Origin: Ruminococcoides sp052118065
Lineage (GTDB): Bacteria; Bacillota; Clostridia; Oscillospirales; Acutalibacteraceae
Length of the DNA stretch: 64,000 nucleotides
Direction: 5' to 3'
NCBI GenBank assembly: GCA_052118065.1
Contig: JBQKHY010000001.1
Coordinates: 124,001 to 188,000 of the forward strand
The stretch's first letter is position 1. Each line of letters starts with the position of its first letter. Shown piece by piece: positions 27,987 through 36,986 of the stretch. The position numbers and the translations under genes are program-made. The notes under the pieces were generated by a model. The model worked only from the letters and a program-made list of their open reading frames with translations, had not been told where the DNA came from and searched no databases.

Positions 27987-28036
27987 AACAATCCCTCCGT
28001 CAGCTATCGCTGACATTTCCCTTTACACAAGGGTGA
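27987..28036 (-). repeat. Intergenic repeat family 1, copy B
   Basis: Read on the minus strand: CCCTTGTGTAAAGGG, then a palindrome GTCAGC-GATA-GCTGAC type core, then GGAGGGATTGTTT. The flanks match copy A while the core differs but stays palindromic. Confidence 0.7.
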
Positions 28037-28120
28037 CTAGCGAATATGTACAAATTTAGGGTAACTACATAGGATAAAATTACAACAAAATTTTGGCTTA
28101 CAGGTTTAGGGGCTTCACTA

Positions 28121-28146
28121 CAAAAGTTTTTTACAAAAAACTTTTG
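28121..28146. repeat. Perfect 12-bp inverted repeat
   Basis: CAAAAGTTTTTT and AAAAAACTTTTG are separated by AC. It has a T-run in both directions but no nearby gene end to terminate. Confidence 0.6.
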
Positions 28147-28315
28147 CATAAGTTCACATTAGCAAATCAAACTTCGCCTATGGCTCGTTTTCTTTGATGT
28201 TCACTTAATTGTTCGCCCGTTAAAAAGTGTGATACCTATGGGATTATTGTCCTGTTTACAGACTATAAATTTTAAATATCTATATAGGACATAATGCCTT
28301 TATTTAGGATAGTTT

Positions 28316-28344
28316 GTAACGGGACATCAATGATGTCCCCTACA
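28316..28344 (-). repeat. Intergenic repeat family 2, copy B
   Basis: Minus strand reads TGTAGGGGACATC-ATT-GATGTCCC-GTTAC, the same frame as copy A at 27901 with a different 8-bp palindromic core. Confidence 0.7.
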
Positions 28345-28432
28345 ACTGTATCTCATAATGTTCATTGTATTTTATAGTTAGAAATAAAGGAAAGTTTCAT
28401 CTATGATGATATTTTAAACAAGTTTAAAATAT

Positions 28433-28514
28433 CAACCACTCCTTCAGTCATTCTTTAAAAGGTGAATTGCTTTGCAATTCACGAATGACAGCTCCCTCAG
28501 CGAGGGAGCCTTTG
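28433..28514 (+). repeat. Intergenic repeat family 3, copy A
   Basis: CAACCACTCCTTCAGTC, nested hairpins GTCATTC...GAATGAC enclosing GTGAATTGC-TTT-GCAATTCAC, then GCTCCCTC-AGC-GAGGGAGC. It mirrors copy B at 28598-28677. Confidence 0.7.
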
Positions 28515-28597
28515 TCTTTACCATAATTTATACTAATTTATAAAGTCTGTACTATTTAAAAATTGCGTACTTATTTTAGATTTGTACAAACTATTTT

Positions 28598-28677
28598 GCC
28601 TCCCTCGCTGAGGGAGGTGGCTTTGCGTATGCAAAGACGGAAGGAGTGATTGGAATTGTAAATTTATTTACAATTCC
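28598..28677 (-). repeat. Intergenic repeat family 3, copy B
   Basis: Minus strand reads CAATCACTCCTTCCGTC, CTTTGC-ATAC-GCAAAG, then CCTCCCTC-AGC-GAGGGAGG, preceded by an 11-bp inverted repeat (GGAATTGTAAA, TTTACAATTCC). Conserved ends and variable palindromic middle as in copy A, opposite orientation. Confidence 0.7.
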
Positions 28678-28755
28678 ATATTAGCTGAAACTATCAAATA
28701 GCACTACAACCCCAAATTTATATTGCCGATTTTTAATTTACAACAAAAATAAAAA

Positions 28756-30351
28756 TCACCTATTCAACTTTTCAATAATCTTTTCAGCACATTTAATACC
28801 GTCAACACCGGCAGAAACAATACCACCGGCATAACCTGCACCTTCACCACAAGGATAAAGTCCCTCAACACTAACACTTTCAAGGCTTTCTCTATCACGA
28901 AGAATTCTGATAGGTGATGAACTTCTTGACTCAACACCGGTTAATAATGCATCATTATCAGCAAAGCCTTTAAGCCTTTTATCCATTTGTATAATACCAC
29001 TTCTCATAGAATTAGTGATAAATTCCGGTAACACATCATCCATTTTACAGAACTTTGTACCGATTTTATATGATGGCAACACCTCACCAAAGCTGTCACT
29101 AACTTTATTGTTGAGAAAGTCCCCAACCTTTTGTACAGGTGCTTTGTAGTCACTGCCACCAACTAAAAATGCCTTTCTCTCAATTTCTTCTTGAAAGTAC
29201 ATTCCTGACAGTACATCATCACCAAAGTCATTAGGATTGACCCCAACAAGTAGGGCAGAGTTAGAATTCACTTCATCTCTTGCATAATAACTCATACCGT
29301 TAGTAACAACAGTTTCTTCTGTACTTTGAGCCGGTACAACCAAACCACCGGGACACATACAAAATGTATAAACACCTCTGCCGTTTTCAAGGTGACTGTT
29401 TAGCTTATATACTGATGGTGTCAGTTTTTTGCATTTTGCAAATTCACCATATTGTGCAATGTCAATTTTTTCTTGTAAATGTTCAATTCTTGCACCTACT
29501 GCAAAGGGCTTTGCCTCAATAGAAAGGTTCATATCCCTAATCATTCTAAAAGTATCTCTAGCTGAATGACCTATTGCAAGAATAATATTGTCACAAAAAA
29601 TCTCTTTTTCCTGACCATCACTTGTAGCAATAATTGACTTAACTTTGTTGTCTTTAAGATTAATTCTATTTAAGCAAGTGCCAAATAAAACAGTGCCACC
29701 AAGTGACTTAATTTCTTCTCTAATGTTTTTAATAGTAGGCTTTAACTTGTCAGTACCAATGTGAGGTTTAGCATTGTACATAATGTCTTTAGGTGCACCA
29801 TGACTGACAAATTCTTCAAATAACTTTCTAACTCTCTTGTCCTTAGTACCGGTAGTTAACTTACCGTCAGAAAAAGCACCTGCACCACCTTCACCAAATT
29901 GAACATTAGAATTAGTGTTTAACTTGCCACCATTCCAAAATGTATCAACATCACTTGTCCTAGTGTCAATGTCCATACCTCTTTCAATGAGAGTTACTTT
30001 AGCACCTGACCTTGCAAGTATTAAACTTGCAAATAATCCGGCAGGTCCTGCTCCAACAACAACTGTGTTGCTACTGTTATTTTTGCAAATAGGTTGTTCA
30101 TATTTGTAGATTTTACTTTCAGAAACCTTTTTGCTTTTTGTTCTCTTTAGTGTGGAATTTTCATTCTTAACCTTAACATCAACAGTAGCCAAGAAGTGAA
30201 CATCACTTTTCTTTCTGGCATCAATAGATAACTTGAAAAGTTCATAGCTAACTATTTCATCTTTTTTGCAGTTAAGTTCCTTAACTATTTTCTTAATTAG
30301 TTCATCTTCCTTGTAATTAGGAGATAGTCGTAAATTATTTATTCTTATCAT
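28756..30351 (-). CDS. FAD-dependent dehydrogenase (COG2509-type)
   Basis: The 531-residue protein has an N-terminal ~85-residue region and an FAD-binding Rossmann motif VVVGAGPAGLFASLILA (~residue 100), with GGAGAFSDGKLTTG and the C-terminal VEGLYPCGEGAGYAGG motif of this group. No substrate is known. The ATG at 30351 forms an ATGA overlap with the upstream flavoprotein gene; the longer upstream reading is rejected. The two enzymes are co-transcribed. Confidence 0.82.
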   Translation of the reverse strand: MIRINNLRLSPNYKEDELIKKIVKELNCKKDEIVSYELFKLSIDARKKSDVHFLATVDVKVKNENSTLKRTKSKKVSESKIYKYEQPICKNNSSNTVVVGAGPAGLFASLILARSGAKVTLIERGMDIDTRTSDVDTFWNGGKLNTNSNVQFGEGGAGAFSDGKLTTGTKDKRVRKLFEEFVSHGAPKDIMYNAKPHIGTDKLKPTIKNIREEIKSLGGTVLFGTCLNRINLKDNKVKSIIATSDGQEKEIFCDNIILAIGHSARDTFRMIRDMNLSIEAKPFAVGARIEHLQEKIDIAQYGEFAKCKKLTPSVYKLNSHLENGRGVYTFCMCPGGLVVPAQSTEETVVTNGMSYYARDEVNSNSALLVGVNPNDFGDDVLSGMYFQEEIERKAFLVGGSDYKAPVQKVGDFLNNKVSDSFGEVLPSYKIGTKFCKMDDVLPEFITNSMRSGIIQMDKRLKGFADNDALLTGVESRSSSPIRILRDRESLESVSVEGLYPCGEGAGYAGGIVSAGVDGIKCAEKIIEKLNR

Positions 30352-31541
30352 TCTAAAGCACCGGCTTTCATTCCTGAGGCAAAAGCAAATTGTAAATTGT
30401 ATCCACCACAAATGCCATCAATGTCAATAATCTCACCACAAAAATATAGGTTAGGAATATATAGACTTTCCAGAGTATTAGTGTTGATTTCTTTACCTGA
30501 TACACCACCACAAGTAACCTGACTTTTTGAGTAGTCATTTTTACCGGTAGTAACAAAGTCAAATTCATTTATAAGTCTTGCAAGATTTTCAATTTCTTTT
30601 TTAGAAATATCATTGCACTTTCTGTTAAAGGAACCCATTTTTCCAACCTTTAATAATGCAACAGAAAGTTTATTGTTAAACATACCAAGGAAAAAGTCCT
30701 CAATACTGTTGTCCTTAAATAAAGTTCTTCTTTCCTTTAAAATGTCAATAATTTCATTTTTACTGTAATCAGGCATTAAGGAAACTCTTACTGTATCATA
30801 GTCAAGATAACTAAGATTAAATGCACAAATACCGGAAATACTTTCACCAGTAAACTGAATTTCACCACTGTCACTTTTAACTACTTTACCTTTTTTCATA
30901 ACAGATACTTTGCCATCAGCTCTAACACCTTTAATAGTTTTTAGAATATCAGACTTAACATTAATAGGGCAAAGTGCAGGTTTTAGCTTGGTAATAGTGT
31001 GGCCTAAGTTTTCTACAAGTGAATACATACTACCGTCACTACCAAGGTTAGGACTGCTTTTGCCACCTGTAGCAATAATTAATTTGTCACAACTGAATTT
31101 ATATAGATTAGTCTTAATTTCAAAAGTCTCACCAACTGAAATGTTAGTTACCCTACAGTCTGTATAAACCTCAATATCATCTTGATAAAGTCTGTTTCTT
31201 AGAATATCAAGCACTGCTGAGGCTTGTTTACATTTAGGATAAACTCTGCCACAATTATCTGCAAAGGTATATAAACCCATACTGTTAAAATAATTTACTA
31301 TATATTTAGGAGAATATTCAGAAAATAAATTTTTAATCCCATAGCTAAAGCTACCGTGATAATCTTTAATTTTAGCACCTATATTTGTCATATTGCATTT
31401 ACCGTTACCTGTAGCTAAAATTTTCTTGCCGATTCTACTTTCCTTTTCAATAATGGCAACATTTTCGTATTGCTTTTTAGCTTCAATAGCTGCTACAATA
31501 CCTGATGCACCACCACCGATTATTACAACATCATACTTCAT
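30348..31541 (-). CDS. HI0933/BaiN-like flavoprotein (NAD(P)/FAD-dependent oxidoreductase)
   Basis: The 397-residue protein starts MKYDVVIIGGGASGIVAAIEA, an FAD dinucleotide fold, with ATGNGKCNMTN and TCGGVSGKEINTNTLES typical of the HI0933/YhiN/BaiN family. BaiN is linked to bile-acid dehydroxylation in some clostridia, but most homologues are uncharacterised, so no such role is claimed. ATG 31541 follows GAGGA; longer starts run into the terminator of the gene upstream. Confidence 0.82.
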   Translation of the reverse strand: MKYDVVIIGGGASGIVAAIEAKKQYENVAIIEKESRIGKKILATGNGKCNMTNIGAKIKDYHGSFSYGIKNLFSEYSPKYIVNYFNSMGLYTFADNCGRVYPKCKQASAVLDILRNRLYQDDIEVYTDCRVTNISVGETFEIKTNLYKFSCDKLIIATGGKSSPNLGSDGSMYSLVENLGHTITKLKPALCPINVKSDILKTIKGVRADGKVSVMKKGKVVKSDSGEIQFTGESISGICAFNLSYLDYDTVRVSLMPDYSKNEIIDILKERRTLFKDNSIEDFFLGMFNNKLSVALLKVGKMGSFNRKCNDISKKEIENLARLINEFDFVTTGKNDYSKSQVTCGGVSGKEINTNTLESLYIPNLYFCGEIIDIDGICGGYNLQFAFASGMKAGALE

Positions 31542-31554
31542 ATATTTCCTCATA

Positions 31555-31583
31555 AAAAACAATAGTGGGATTGCTCCCACTAT
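31555..31583 (-). terminator. Terminator after the small-multidrug-export gene
   Basis: On the minus strand ATAGTGGGA-GCAA-TCCCACTAT is followed by TGTTTTTT. It lies just upstream of the flavoprotein gene and argues for a separate transcript or partial read-through. Confidence 0.75.
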
Positions 31584-31602
31584 CTAAAATTTTAATATAA
31601 TT

Positions 31603-32208
31603 TTATTTTGCCTTTTTCTTCTTTAGAATATGTCTTACAACAAAGATACCAATTACTACTGCAACAATACCACAAAGAGCAGCTACAACAACACTTGATG
31701 GAATGTTAAATGTTGTTACAATCCAAGGAATACCGTAAGTGATAATTGTCATAATAGTTGCTGACATACATAGTCCCAAAATAGTAGCAATAAATGTTTG
31801 CTTTAAACTAAAGTTAAATAAACCAGCTACAAGACCACCTGTCCAAGCACCTGTTACAGGAAGTGGAATACCGATAAATACTGTAAGACCGAAGGTTTTG
31901 TACTTCATAATTTTTGGAGCACTTGTGTTTGCTTTATTCTCTAAGAAGTCAACAAACTTAACAACAGGACTTAACTTAGTTTTTCTCAAGAACTTTAGTA
32001 GCTTTTCAATAAACAGTACTACGAATGGGATTGGTAAGAAGTTACCAACAATACAAATTGGCAATGCTTGCCATAGTGGTACTTTACATAGAGCAGCAGC
32101 AATCAGTCCACCACGAAGTTCCAAAATAGGAAACAATGATACTAAGAAACAGAACAACTGTCCGTTCATATGTAGCGTATCGTTTAACATATTAATAAAT
32201 GATTCCAT
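31603..32208 (-). CDS. Small multidrug export family membrane protein
   Basis: The 201-residue protein matches the Sm_multidrug_ex family: FPILELRGGLIAA near the N-terminus (~25-37), then VGNFLPIPFVVLFIEKLL, and four to five membrane segments with GAWTGGLVAGLF in the middle and a basic C-terminal KKKKAK. The family name comes from weak early evidence and true substrates are unknown. It is divergent from the VanZ gene at 32334 with its own promoter. Confidence 0.8.
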   Translation of the reverse strand: MESFINMLNDTLHMNGQLFCFLVSLFPILELRGGLIAAALCKVPLWQALPICIVGNFLPIPFVVLFIEKLLKFLRKTKLSPVVKFVDFLENKANTSAPKIMKYKTFGLTVFIGIPLPVTGAWTGGLVAGLFNFSLKQTFIATILGLCMSATIMTIITYGIPWIVTTFNIPSSVVVAALCGIVAVVIGIFVVRHILKKKKAK

Positions 32209-32240
32209 AACATTCTCCTATCGGTCATTATTACTAAAAT

Positions 32241-32269
32241 ATTATATATTAATTTATTCAATTTATCAA
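32241..32269 (-). promoter_or_regulatory. Promoter for the small multidrug export gene
   Basis: Minus-strand TTGATA (32269-32264) and TATAAT (32246-32241) are 17 bp apart, about 33 bp before the ATG at 32208. Confidence 0.75.
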
Positions 32270-32278
32270 TAGATTTCG

Positions 32279-32307
32279 TTGACTTTCTTGTTAAATCTTT
32301 GTAAAAT
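32279..32307 (+). promoter_or_regulatory. Promoter for the VanZ-MATE genes
   Basis: TTGACT (32279-32284) and TAAAAT (32302-32307) are 17 bp apart. It is back to back with the divergent promoter 10 bp away. Confidence 0.72.
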
Positions 32308-32333
32308 AATAGTGTATTGTGAAGGAGTGTGCT

Positions 32334-32816
32334 ATGAAATCTTTACATATGAGCAAAAAAGATAAATTAAAAGCAATTATACTCATAATTTTGACTTTAT
32401 GTGTTGTTGCTTTTATTTTTATGCATTCATTAACCCCGGCAACTCTCAGTGCTGAGGAGTCAGGTGCAGTTACTGACTGGCTAACTAATTTAATACCTTT
32501 TCAGTTAACAGACCATATTGTTAGAAAAATGGCACACTTTACGGAATATTCAGTTCTTGGTTTTGTAACATCTTTTACTGTTTATTCTTTTTTCAAGAAA
32601 CCAACCGGTGGAATTTTCATAAAATTGTTTGTTACTCTTTTTACAGCAGTAATTGACGAAACAATACAACTTAATGTACCCGGTAGAAGTGGACAAGTAA
32701 CAGATGTGCTACTTGATTTTTCAGGTGCAGTTACGGGTATAATAGTATCCACCTTGTTGATTTTGATTTACTTACTATATAAAAAAAGAAAGGAAATGAA
32801 AAATGGAAGGAACTAA
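32334..32816 (+). CDS. VanZ family protein
   Basis: The 160-residue protein has a typical VanZ layout: FMHSLTPATLSAEESG after the first membrane segment, HIVRKMAHFTEYSVLGF, and DETIQLNVPGRSGQVTDVLLDFSG, which carries the conserved ETIQ...GR...D pattern. Four membrane segments. ATG 32334 follows AAGGAG. It overlaps the MATE gene by 14 bp. Function in cell-envelope homeostasis is possible; resistance is not shown. Confidence 0.88.
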   Translation: MKSLHMSKKDKLKAIILIILTLCVVAFIFMHSLTPATLSAEESGAVTDWLTNLIPFQLTDHIVRKMAHFTEYSVLGFVTSFTVYSFFKKPTGGIFIKLFVTLFTAVIDETIQLNVPGRSGQVTDVLLDFSGAVTGIIVSTLLILIYLLYKKRKEMKNGRN

Positions 32817-34188
32817 ACAAAATAAGATGGGTACTGCCCCAATGTTTAGACTTATTTTAGGTATGAGTTTACCTGCTATGTTTAGTATGCTTATTCAGGC
32901 ACTATACAACATTGTTGATAGTATGTTTGTTAGTAACTATAGCAATAGCATTTTAACCGGTAATGACTCACTACTTTCTGTTAATATTGCTTATCCATTA
33001 CAGATGATTCTTATTTCTGTAGCAGTTGGTTCAGGTGTTGGTGTTAACTCACTAATCGCCAGAAGACTTGGTGCAAGATATCAAGAACAGGCTGACTCAG
33101 CAGCTACTCATGGATTTTTCTTAACATTTATTGACTGGTTTATATTTGTTCTTATTGGTATATTTGTAGCAAAACCATTTATCTCACTATATACAAATGA
33201 CCAAGCTATTATGGATGCCAGTGTAGCCTATATCAGAATTGTACTTATCGGTTCATTAGGTTCAAATATCACTTGTATGCTTGAAAAGATATTGCAGTCA
33301 ACAGGTAATATGATAATGCCAATGCTTAGTCAGTTAACAGGTGCAGTTATTAATATTGTCCTTGACCCAATCTTTATTTACACATTTGACTTAGGTGTAG
33401 CCGGTGCTGCTATTGCAACAATTATTGCTCAGCATATTAGTGCAGTACTTTGCTTATTCTTCCTATTTGGCAAGAAACAACTTGTAAAAATCCATGTTAA
33501 AGGATTTAGATTTAAGGCAGAAACAGTAAAGAACATTTATGTAGTTGCTTTACCTGCAATGGTTATGCAGGCTATCGGTTCATTTATGGTTATGGGTATT
33601 AACTTCATTATCTCATTAGCTAATGACACAGTAGCAGCTAAGAATGCAGCAACAAATGTATTTGGTGTTTACTTCAAACTTCAGTCATTTGTATTTATGC
33701 CTGTATTTGGTTTAAACCAAGGTTCAACACCTATTATCGGTTTTAACTACGGTGCTAGAGATAAAAAGAGAATGTACAGTGCTATTAAGTGGGCTATTCT
33801 CTTTGCAGTAATTATTATGACTGCCGGATTTATTGTATTCCAAATTATCCCTGATGTACTTCTAGGTCTATTTAACCCAACAGAAGAAATGCTTGATATT
33901 GGTACAATAGCCTTAAGAATTATCTCTCTATGCTTTATTCCTGCTGCAATCGGTATTGTATTCTCAGGTGTGTTCCAGGCAGTAGGTAAGGGTGTTAGAA
34001 GTCTTATTATGTCACTACTTCGTCAGCTATGTCTAATTGTTCCTATTGCTTACTTCCTATCAAGTATCAGCCTAAAGGATATGTGGTATGCTTTCCCTCT
34101 GGCTGAAATCGGTTCACTTATTGTTGGTATTATCTTCTTTATCACTCTTGTTAAGGGTGACTTTAAAAGACTTGACCACAAGGAATAA
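32803..34188 (+). CDS. MATE family efflux transporter
   Basis: The 461-residue protein has the 12 membrane segments of the MATE/NorM family, with FRLILGMSLPAMFSMLIQALYNIVDSMFVSNY at the start (shown in part by SLPAMFSMLIQALYNIVDS). It would export organic cations or drugs driven by Na+ or H+. Translationally coupled to the VanZ gene. The substrate is unknown. Confidence 0.9.
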   Translation: MEGTKQNKMGTAPMFRLILGMSLPAMFSMLIQALYNIVDSMFVSNYSNSILTGNDSLLSVNIAYPLQMILISVAVGSGVGVNSLIARRLGARYQEQADSAATHGFFLTFIDWFIFVLIGIFVAKPFISLYTNDQAIMDASVAYIRIVLIGSLGSNITCMLEKILQSTGNMIMPMLSQLTGAVINIVLDPIFIYTFDLGVAGAAIATIIAQHISAVLCLFFLFGKKQLVKIHVKGFRFKAETVKNIYVVALPAMVMQAIGSFMVMGINFIISLANDTVAAKNAATNVFGVYFKLQSFVFMPVFGLNQGSTPIIGFNYGARDKKRMYSAIKWAILFAVIIMTAGFIVFQIIPDVLLGLFNPTEEMLDIGTIALRIISLCFIPAAIGIVFSGVFQAVGKGVRSLIMSLLRQLCLIVPIAYFLSSISLKDMWYAFPLAEIGSLIVGIIFFITLVKGDFKRLDHKE

Positions 34189-34224
34189 TTAACCTTTTAC
34201 TGCATATATTTTAGTGGTGATAAT

Positions 34225-34554
34225 ATGCAGTACGATAGAAATGATGAAATTACTTATGACAAAGAATTCTTAGAAACCACTAACAGAGAATATTATAATC
34301 CCGAGGACTACAAGAATAATGACGAATTTTGTAGTGAAGAAAAAGTTTTTTCCGAAAAAAAGAAAAAACCACTGCCAACTGTTATTTTGTGTCAGCTGAT
34401 TATATGTATTCTTCTTGGCATTTTCCTTTATTGTTCAAGAACTTATGCACCTGACCTTTTCAGCGATATTATGAACAGCGTCAGTGATATGATTAACGAT
34501 TCATTGGTTGTTGACGGTAATAACCTTAATGATTATTTTGTAAATAATGGTTAA
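34225..34554 (+). CDS. Small single-pass membrane protein upstream of a SpoIVFB-like protease
   Basis: Not recognised by sequence. The 109-residue protein has a charged cytoplasmic half (~1-48), one membrane segment (TVILCQLIICILLGIFLYC, ~50-68) and a short outward acidic tail. It overlaps the M50 protease gene by 8 bp. In spore formers SpoIVFA precedes SpoIVFB and anchors it; this protein occupies that slot and has the same topology but no LytM domain. A SpoIVFA-like role is inference from position. Confidence 0.7.
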   Translation: MQYDRNDEITYDKEFLETTNREYYNPEDYKNNDEFCSEEKVFSEKKKKPLPTVILCQLIICILLGIFLYCSRTYAPDLFSDIMNSVSDMINDSLVVDGNNLNDYFVNNG

Positions 34555-35143
34555 AAGGTTTTTAAGTGTTGAAATTTCTTTTCAATTTTATTATTTTGCT
34601 TTACTTACTATAGTCCTTATATTTGATAAAAGTGGTGGGATTTTCTGTTGCTTTTTATCTTCATTCTTTCATGAGATAGGACATCTTCTTGCCATTTTAG
34701 TTTTAAAGCAAAAGGTAGACAGAATAGAATTTTCATTATTTGATATAAAGATAAAGTCCAACTATTATGTTAGCTTTTATAAAGAACTTATCATCACCCT
34801 TAGTGGTGTAGCCTTTAACTTTATATTATTTTTATTCTTTATAAGAACAATAAAGATATTTGCCATTTCAAACTTATTTATAGGAATTTTCAACTTATTG
34901 CCTGTTTCCACATTAGATGGGGGACAGGCAATAAATATTATATTAAATAAGTTTATTTCTGAAGAAAAATCTGTTATAATCTTAAATATACTTACAGTGA
35001 TTTTTGCAATACCTATTTTCACTTTAGGTATAATAGTATTATTTAACACAGGATATAATTTTTCTTTCTTACTTTTAGGTGTTTATTTGTTTCTGACACC
35101 TATCTACAACAGAAAGGCTATTTCAAGAGGTAACTATGATTAA
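34547..35143 (+). CDS. spoIVFB: M50 family intramembrane metalloprotease, SpoIVFB-like
   Basis: The 198-residue membrane protein has FHEIGHLLA (HExxH zinc motif, ~residue 41-45) in one membrane helix and STLDGGQAINI (~121-131) with the third zinc ligand in another. This is the SpoIVFB site-2-protease layout that frees pro-sigma-K in the mother cell. No CBS domain. The following TIGR03960 and TIGR03936 genes are usual clostridial neighbours of spoIVFB. Assignment as the sporulation protease itself is probable, not proven. Confidence 0.78.
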   Translation: MVKRFLSVEISFQFYYFALLTIVLIFDKSGGIFCCFLSSFFHEIGHLLAILVLKQKVDRIEFSLFDIKIKSNYYVSFYKELIITLSGVAFNFILFLFFIRTIKIFAISNLFIGIFNLLPVSTLDGGQAINIILNKFISEEKSVIILNILTVIFAIPIFTLGIIVLFNTGYNFSFLLLGVYLFLTPIYNRKAISRGNYD

Positions 35144-36986
35144 CAAGGAAGTAGAAAAATATTTATTAAAAGTTCAGAAACCGGCAAAGTATGTTGGTGG
35201 TGAACTTAATGCAGTTGTAAAGAATAAGGAAGATGTAGATGTACGATTTGCATTTTGTTTTCCTGATACTTACGAAGTAGGTATGTCCCATTTAGGAATG
35301 AAAATTCTTTACAGTCAGTTTAACAGCGTGCCATATATTTGGTGTGAAAGAGTTTTTGCACCATGGATTGATATGGAAGAAATTTTAACAGAACATAACA
35401 TTCCACTATACGCACTTGAAAGTGGTGACCCACTATCAGACTTTGACTTTATCGGTTTTACTTTGCAGTATGAACTATCATTTACAAATGTTCTTAATAT
35501 GCTAAAGCTAGGCAATATTCCTATTTGTTCAAAAGACAGAATGGATTTAGGTCTAAAGAATATTGTAGTAGCAGGTGGCCCATGTGCTTGTAATCCGGAA
35601 CCAATAGCAGATTTTATAGATATTTTCTTTATCGGTGAAGGTGAAGAAGTTGATATGGAGGTTATGGAGCTTTACCGTCAATGCAGAGATGAAAATGTTT
35701 CAAGAGAAGAATTCTTAATCAGAGCTTCCAAGATAAAGGGTTGTTATGTGCCATCCCTTTATGATGTAACTTACAATGAAGACGGCACAGTAAAAGCAGT
35801 AACACCAACTCATGGTGCACCTAAGAAAATTGAAAAAAGATTAATGATGAATATGGATGAAAGTTATTATCCTGATAACTTTGTTGTGCCAAATACAGAG
35901 ATTGTCCACGATAGAGCAATGCAAGAAATTTTCAGAGGTTGTATTCGTGGATGTAGATTTTGTCAAGCAGGTTTCCTTTATAGACCTGTTAGAGAAAAGT
36001 CACCTGAAACTATCAACAAACAATGCCATGACCTATGTAACAACACAGGTTATGATGAAGTTTCACTTTCATCTTTAAGTTCAAGTGACTATACTCAGAT
36101 TGTGCCACTATTAACAGAATTAAATAAATGGTCAGTTGATGAACAGGTTAGTATCTCATTACCATCATTAAGAGTTGATGGTTTTACCGATGATATTATG
36201 TCAAAGATTAAGACAGTTCGTAAAAGTGGTTTAACCTTTGCACCGGAAGCCGGTTCACAAAGATTAAGAGATGCAATCAACAAAAATGTAAAAGAAGATG
36301 AACTGTTAAATACTTGCAGAACTGCTTTTTCAGGTGGTTGGACAAGAGTAAAACTATACTTTATGATTGGCTTACCAACAGAAACAATGGACGATGTAAA
36401 CGCTATTCCGGCACTTGGCAAAACTGTTGTTGATGAATATTACAAAACTGAGGATAGACCAAAGGGTAAGTCAGTTAGCGTTACAGTTTCAGCATCAAGC
36501 TTTGTACCAAAGCCATTTACTCCATTCCAATGGGAACCACAGGATACTATTCCAACAATTCACGAAAAGCAGAAAAGTATTCTTGACCATATTGAAAGTA
36601 AGAAAATCAATTTTAACTACCATGATGCAGACACAAGTTTCCTAGAAGGTGTATTTGCAAGAGGTGACAGAAAACTTTGTAAAGCTATGAAACTTGCTTG
36701 TGAAAGAGGTTTCCATTTTGATGGTTGGAATGAATGTTTTGACTTGCAGAAATGGCTGGATTTATTTGAAGAATGTGGCATTGATCCATCATTCTATGCT
36801 AACCGTAGAAGAAGTTTTGATGAAGTTTTACCTTGGGACCATATTGATTATGGTATCAAAAAGCAATTTTTAATTGACGAATGTCACAAGGCATATTGTT
36901 CTACAACTACACCAAACTGTAGACAAGAATGTAGCAAATGTGGTGCAAATCGTTATGGTGGAGGTGTTTGTTTTGAAACCCGTTAG
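35136..36986 (+). CDS. B12-binding-type radical SAM protein (TIGR03960 family)
   Basis: The 616-residue protein has an N-terminal cobalamin-binding-like domain (~20-200, with VGMSHLGMKILY and VVAGGPCACNPEPIADFIDIFF in part) and a radical SAM core with FRGCIRGCRFCQAG (~residues 265-278). The C-terminus has cysteines CRQECSKCG. It normally pairs with a DUF2344 protein, which here follows with a 14-bp overlap. The reaction is unknown; links to rRNA or tRNA modification have been proposed from gene neighbourhood only. Confidence 0.87.
   Translation: MINKEVEKYLLKVQKPAKYVGGELNAVVKNKEDVDVRFAFCFPDTYEVGMSHLGMKILYSQFNSVPYIWCERVFAPWIDMEEILTEHNIPLYALESGDPLSDFDFIGFTLQYELSFTNVLNMLKLGNIPICSKDRMDLGLKNIVVAGGPCACNPEPIADFIDIFFIGEGEEVDMEVMELYRQCRDENVSREEFLIRASKIKGCYVPSLYDVTYNEDGTVKAVTPTHGAPKKIEKRLMMNMDESYYPDNFVVPNTEIVHDRAMQEIFRGCIRGCRFCQAGFLYRPVREKSPETINKQCHDLCNNTGYDEVSLSSLSSSDYTQIVPLLTELNKWSVDEQVSISLPSLRVDGFTDDIMSKIKTVRKSGLTFAPEAGSQRLRDAINKNVKEDELLNTCRTAFSGGWTRVKLYFMIGLPTETMDDVNAIPALGKTVVDEYYKTEDRPKGKSVSVTVSASSFVPKPFTPFQWEPQDTIPTIHEKQKSILDHIESKKINFNYHDADTSFLEGVFARGDRKLCKAMKLACERGFHFDGWNECFDLQKWLDLFEECGIDPSFYANRRRSFDEVLPWDHIDYGIKKQFLIDECHKAYCSTTTPNCRQECSKCGANRYGGGVCFETR

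Larger units (their letters stand above)
27683..28755. other. Gene-free region of about 1.07 kb rich in palindromic repeats
   Basis: No credible gene is seen; the longest plus-strand frame (27748-27936) simply reads through a repeat. The region contains at least six palindromic elements of three sequence families (listed separately), most present as pairs in opposite orientation. The remaining DNA is AT-rich linker with no promoter or RNA gene I could recognise, including a segment at ~28149-28212 bounded by two GTTCAC sequences. Confidence 0.75.

Noticed and set aside
28121..28146. The 12-bp inverted repeat as a transcription terminator
   Set aside because: No gene ends near it on either strand, and the stem is almost pure A/T, so it is listed as a repeat.
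27683..28755. CRISPR array
   Set aside because: Repeats are few, palindromic, in opposite orientations and unevenly spaced; there are no regular spacers and no cas genes.
30348..31541. Assignment of the HI0933-like flavoprotein as the bile-acid enzyme BaiN
   Set aside because: The family is widespread and no other bai genes are present, so only the family-level call is given.
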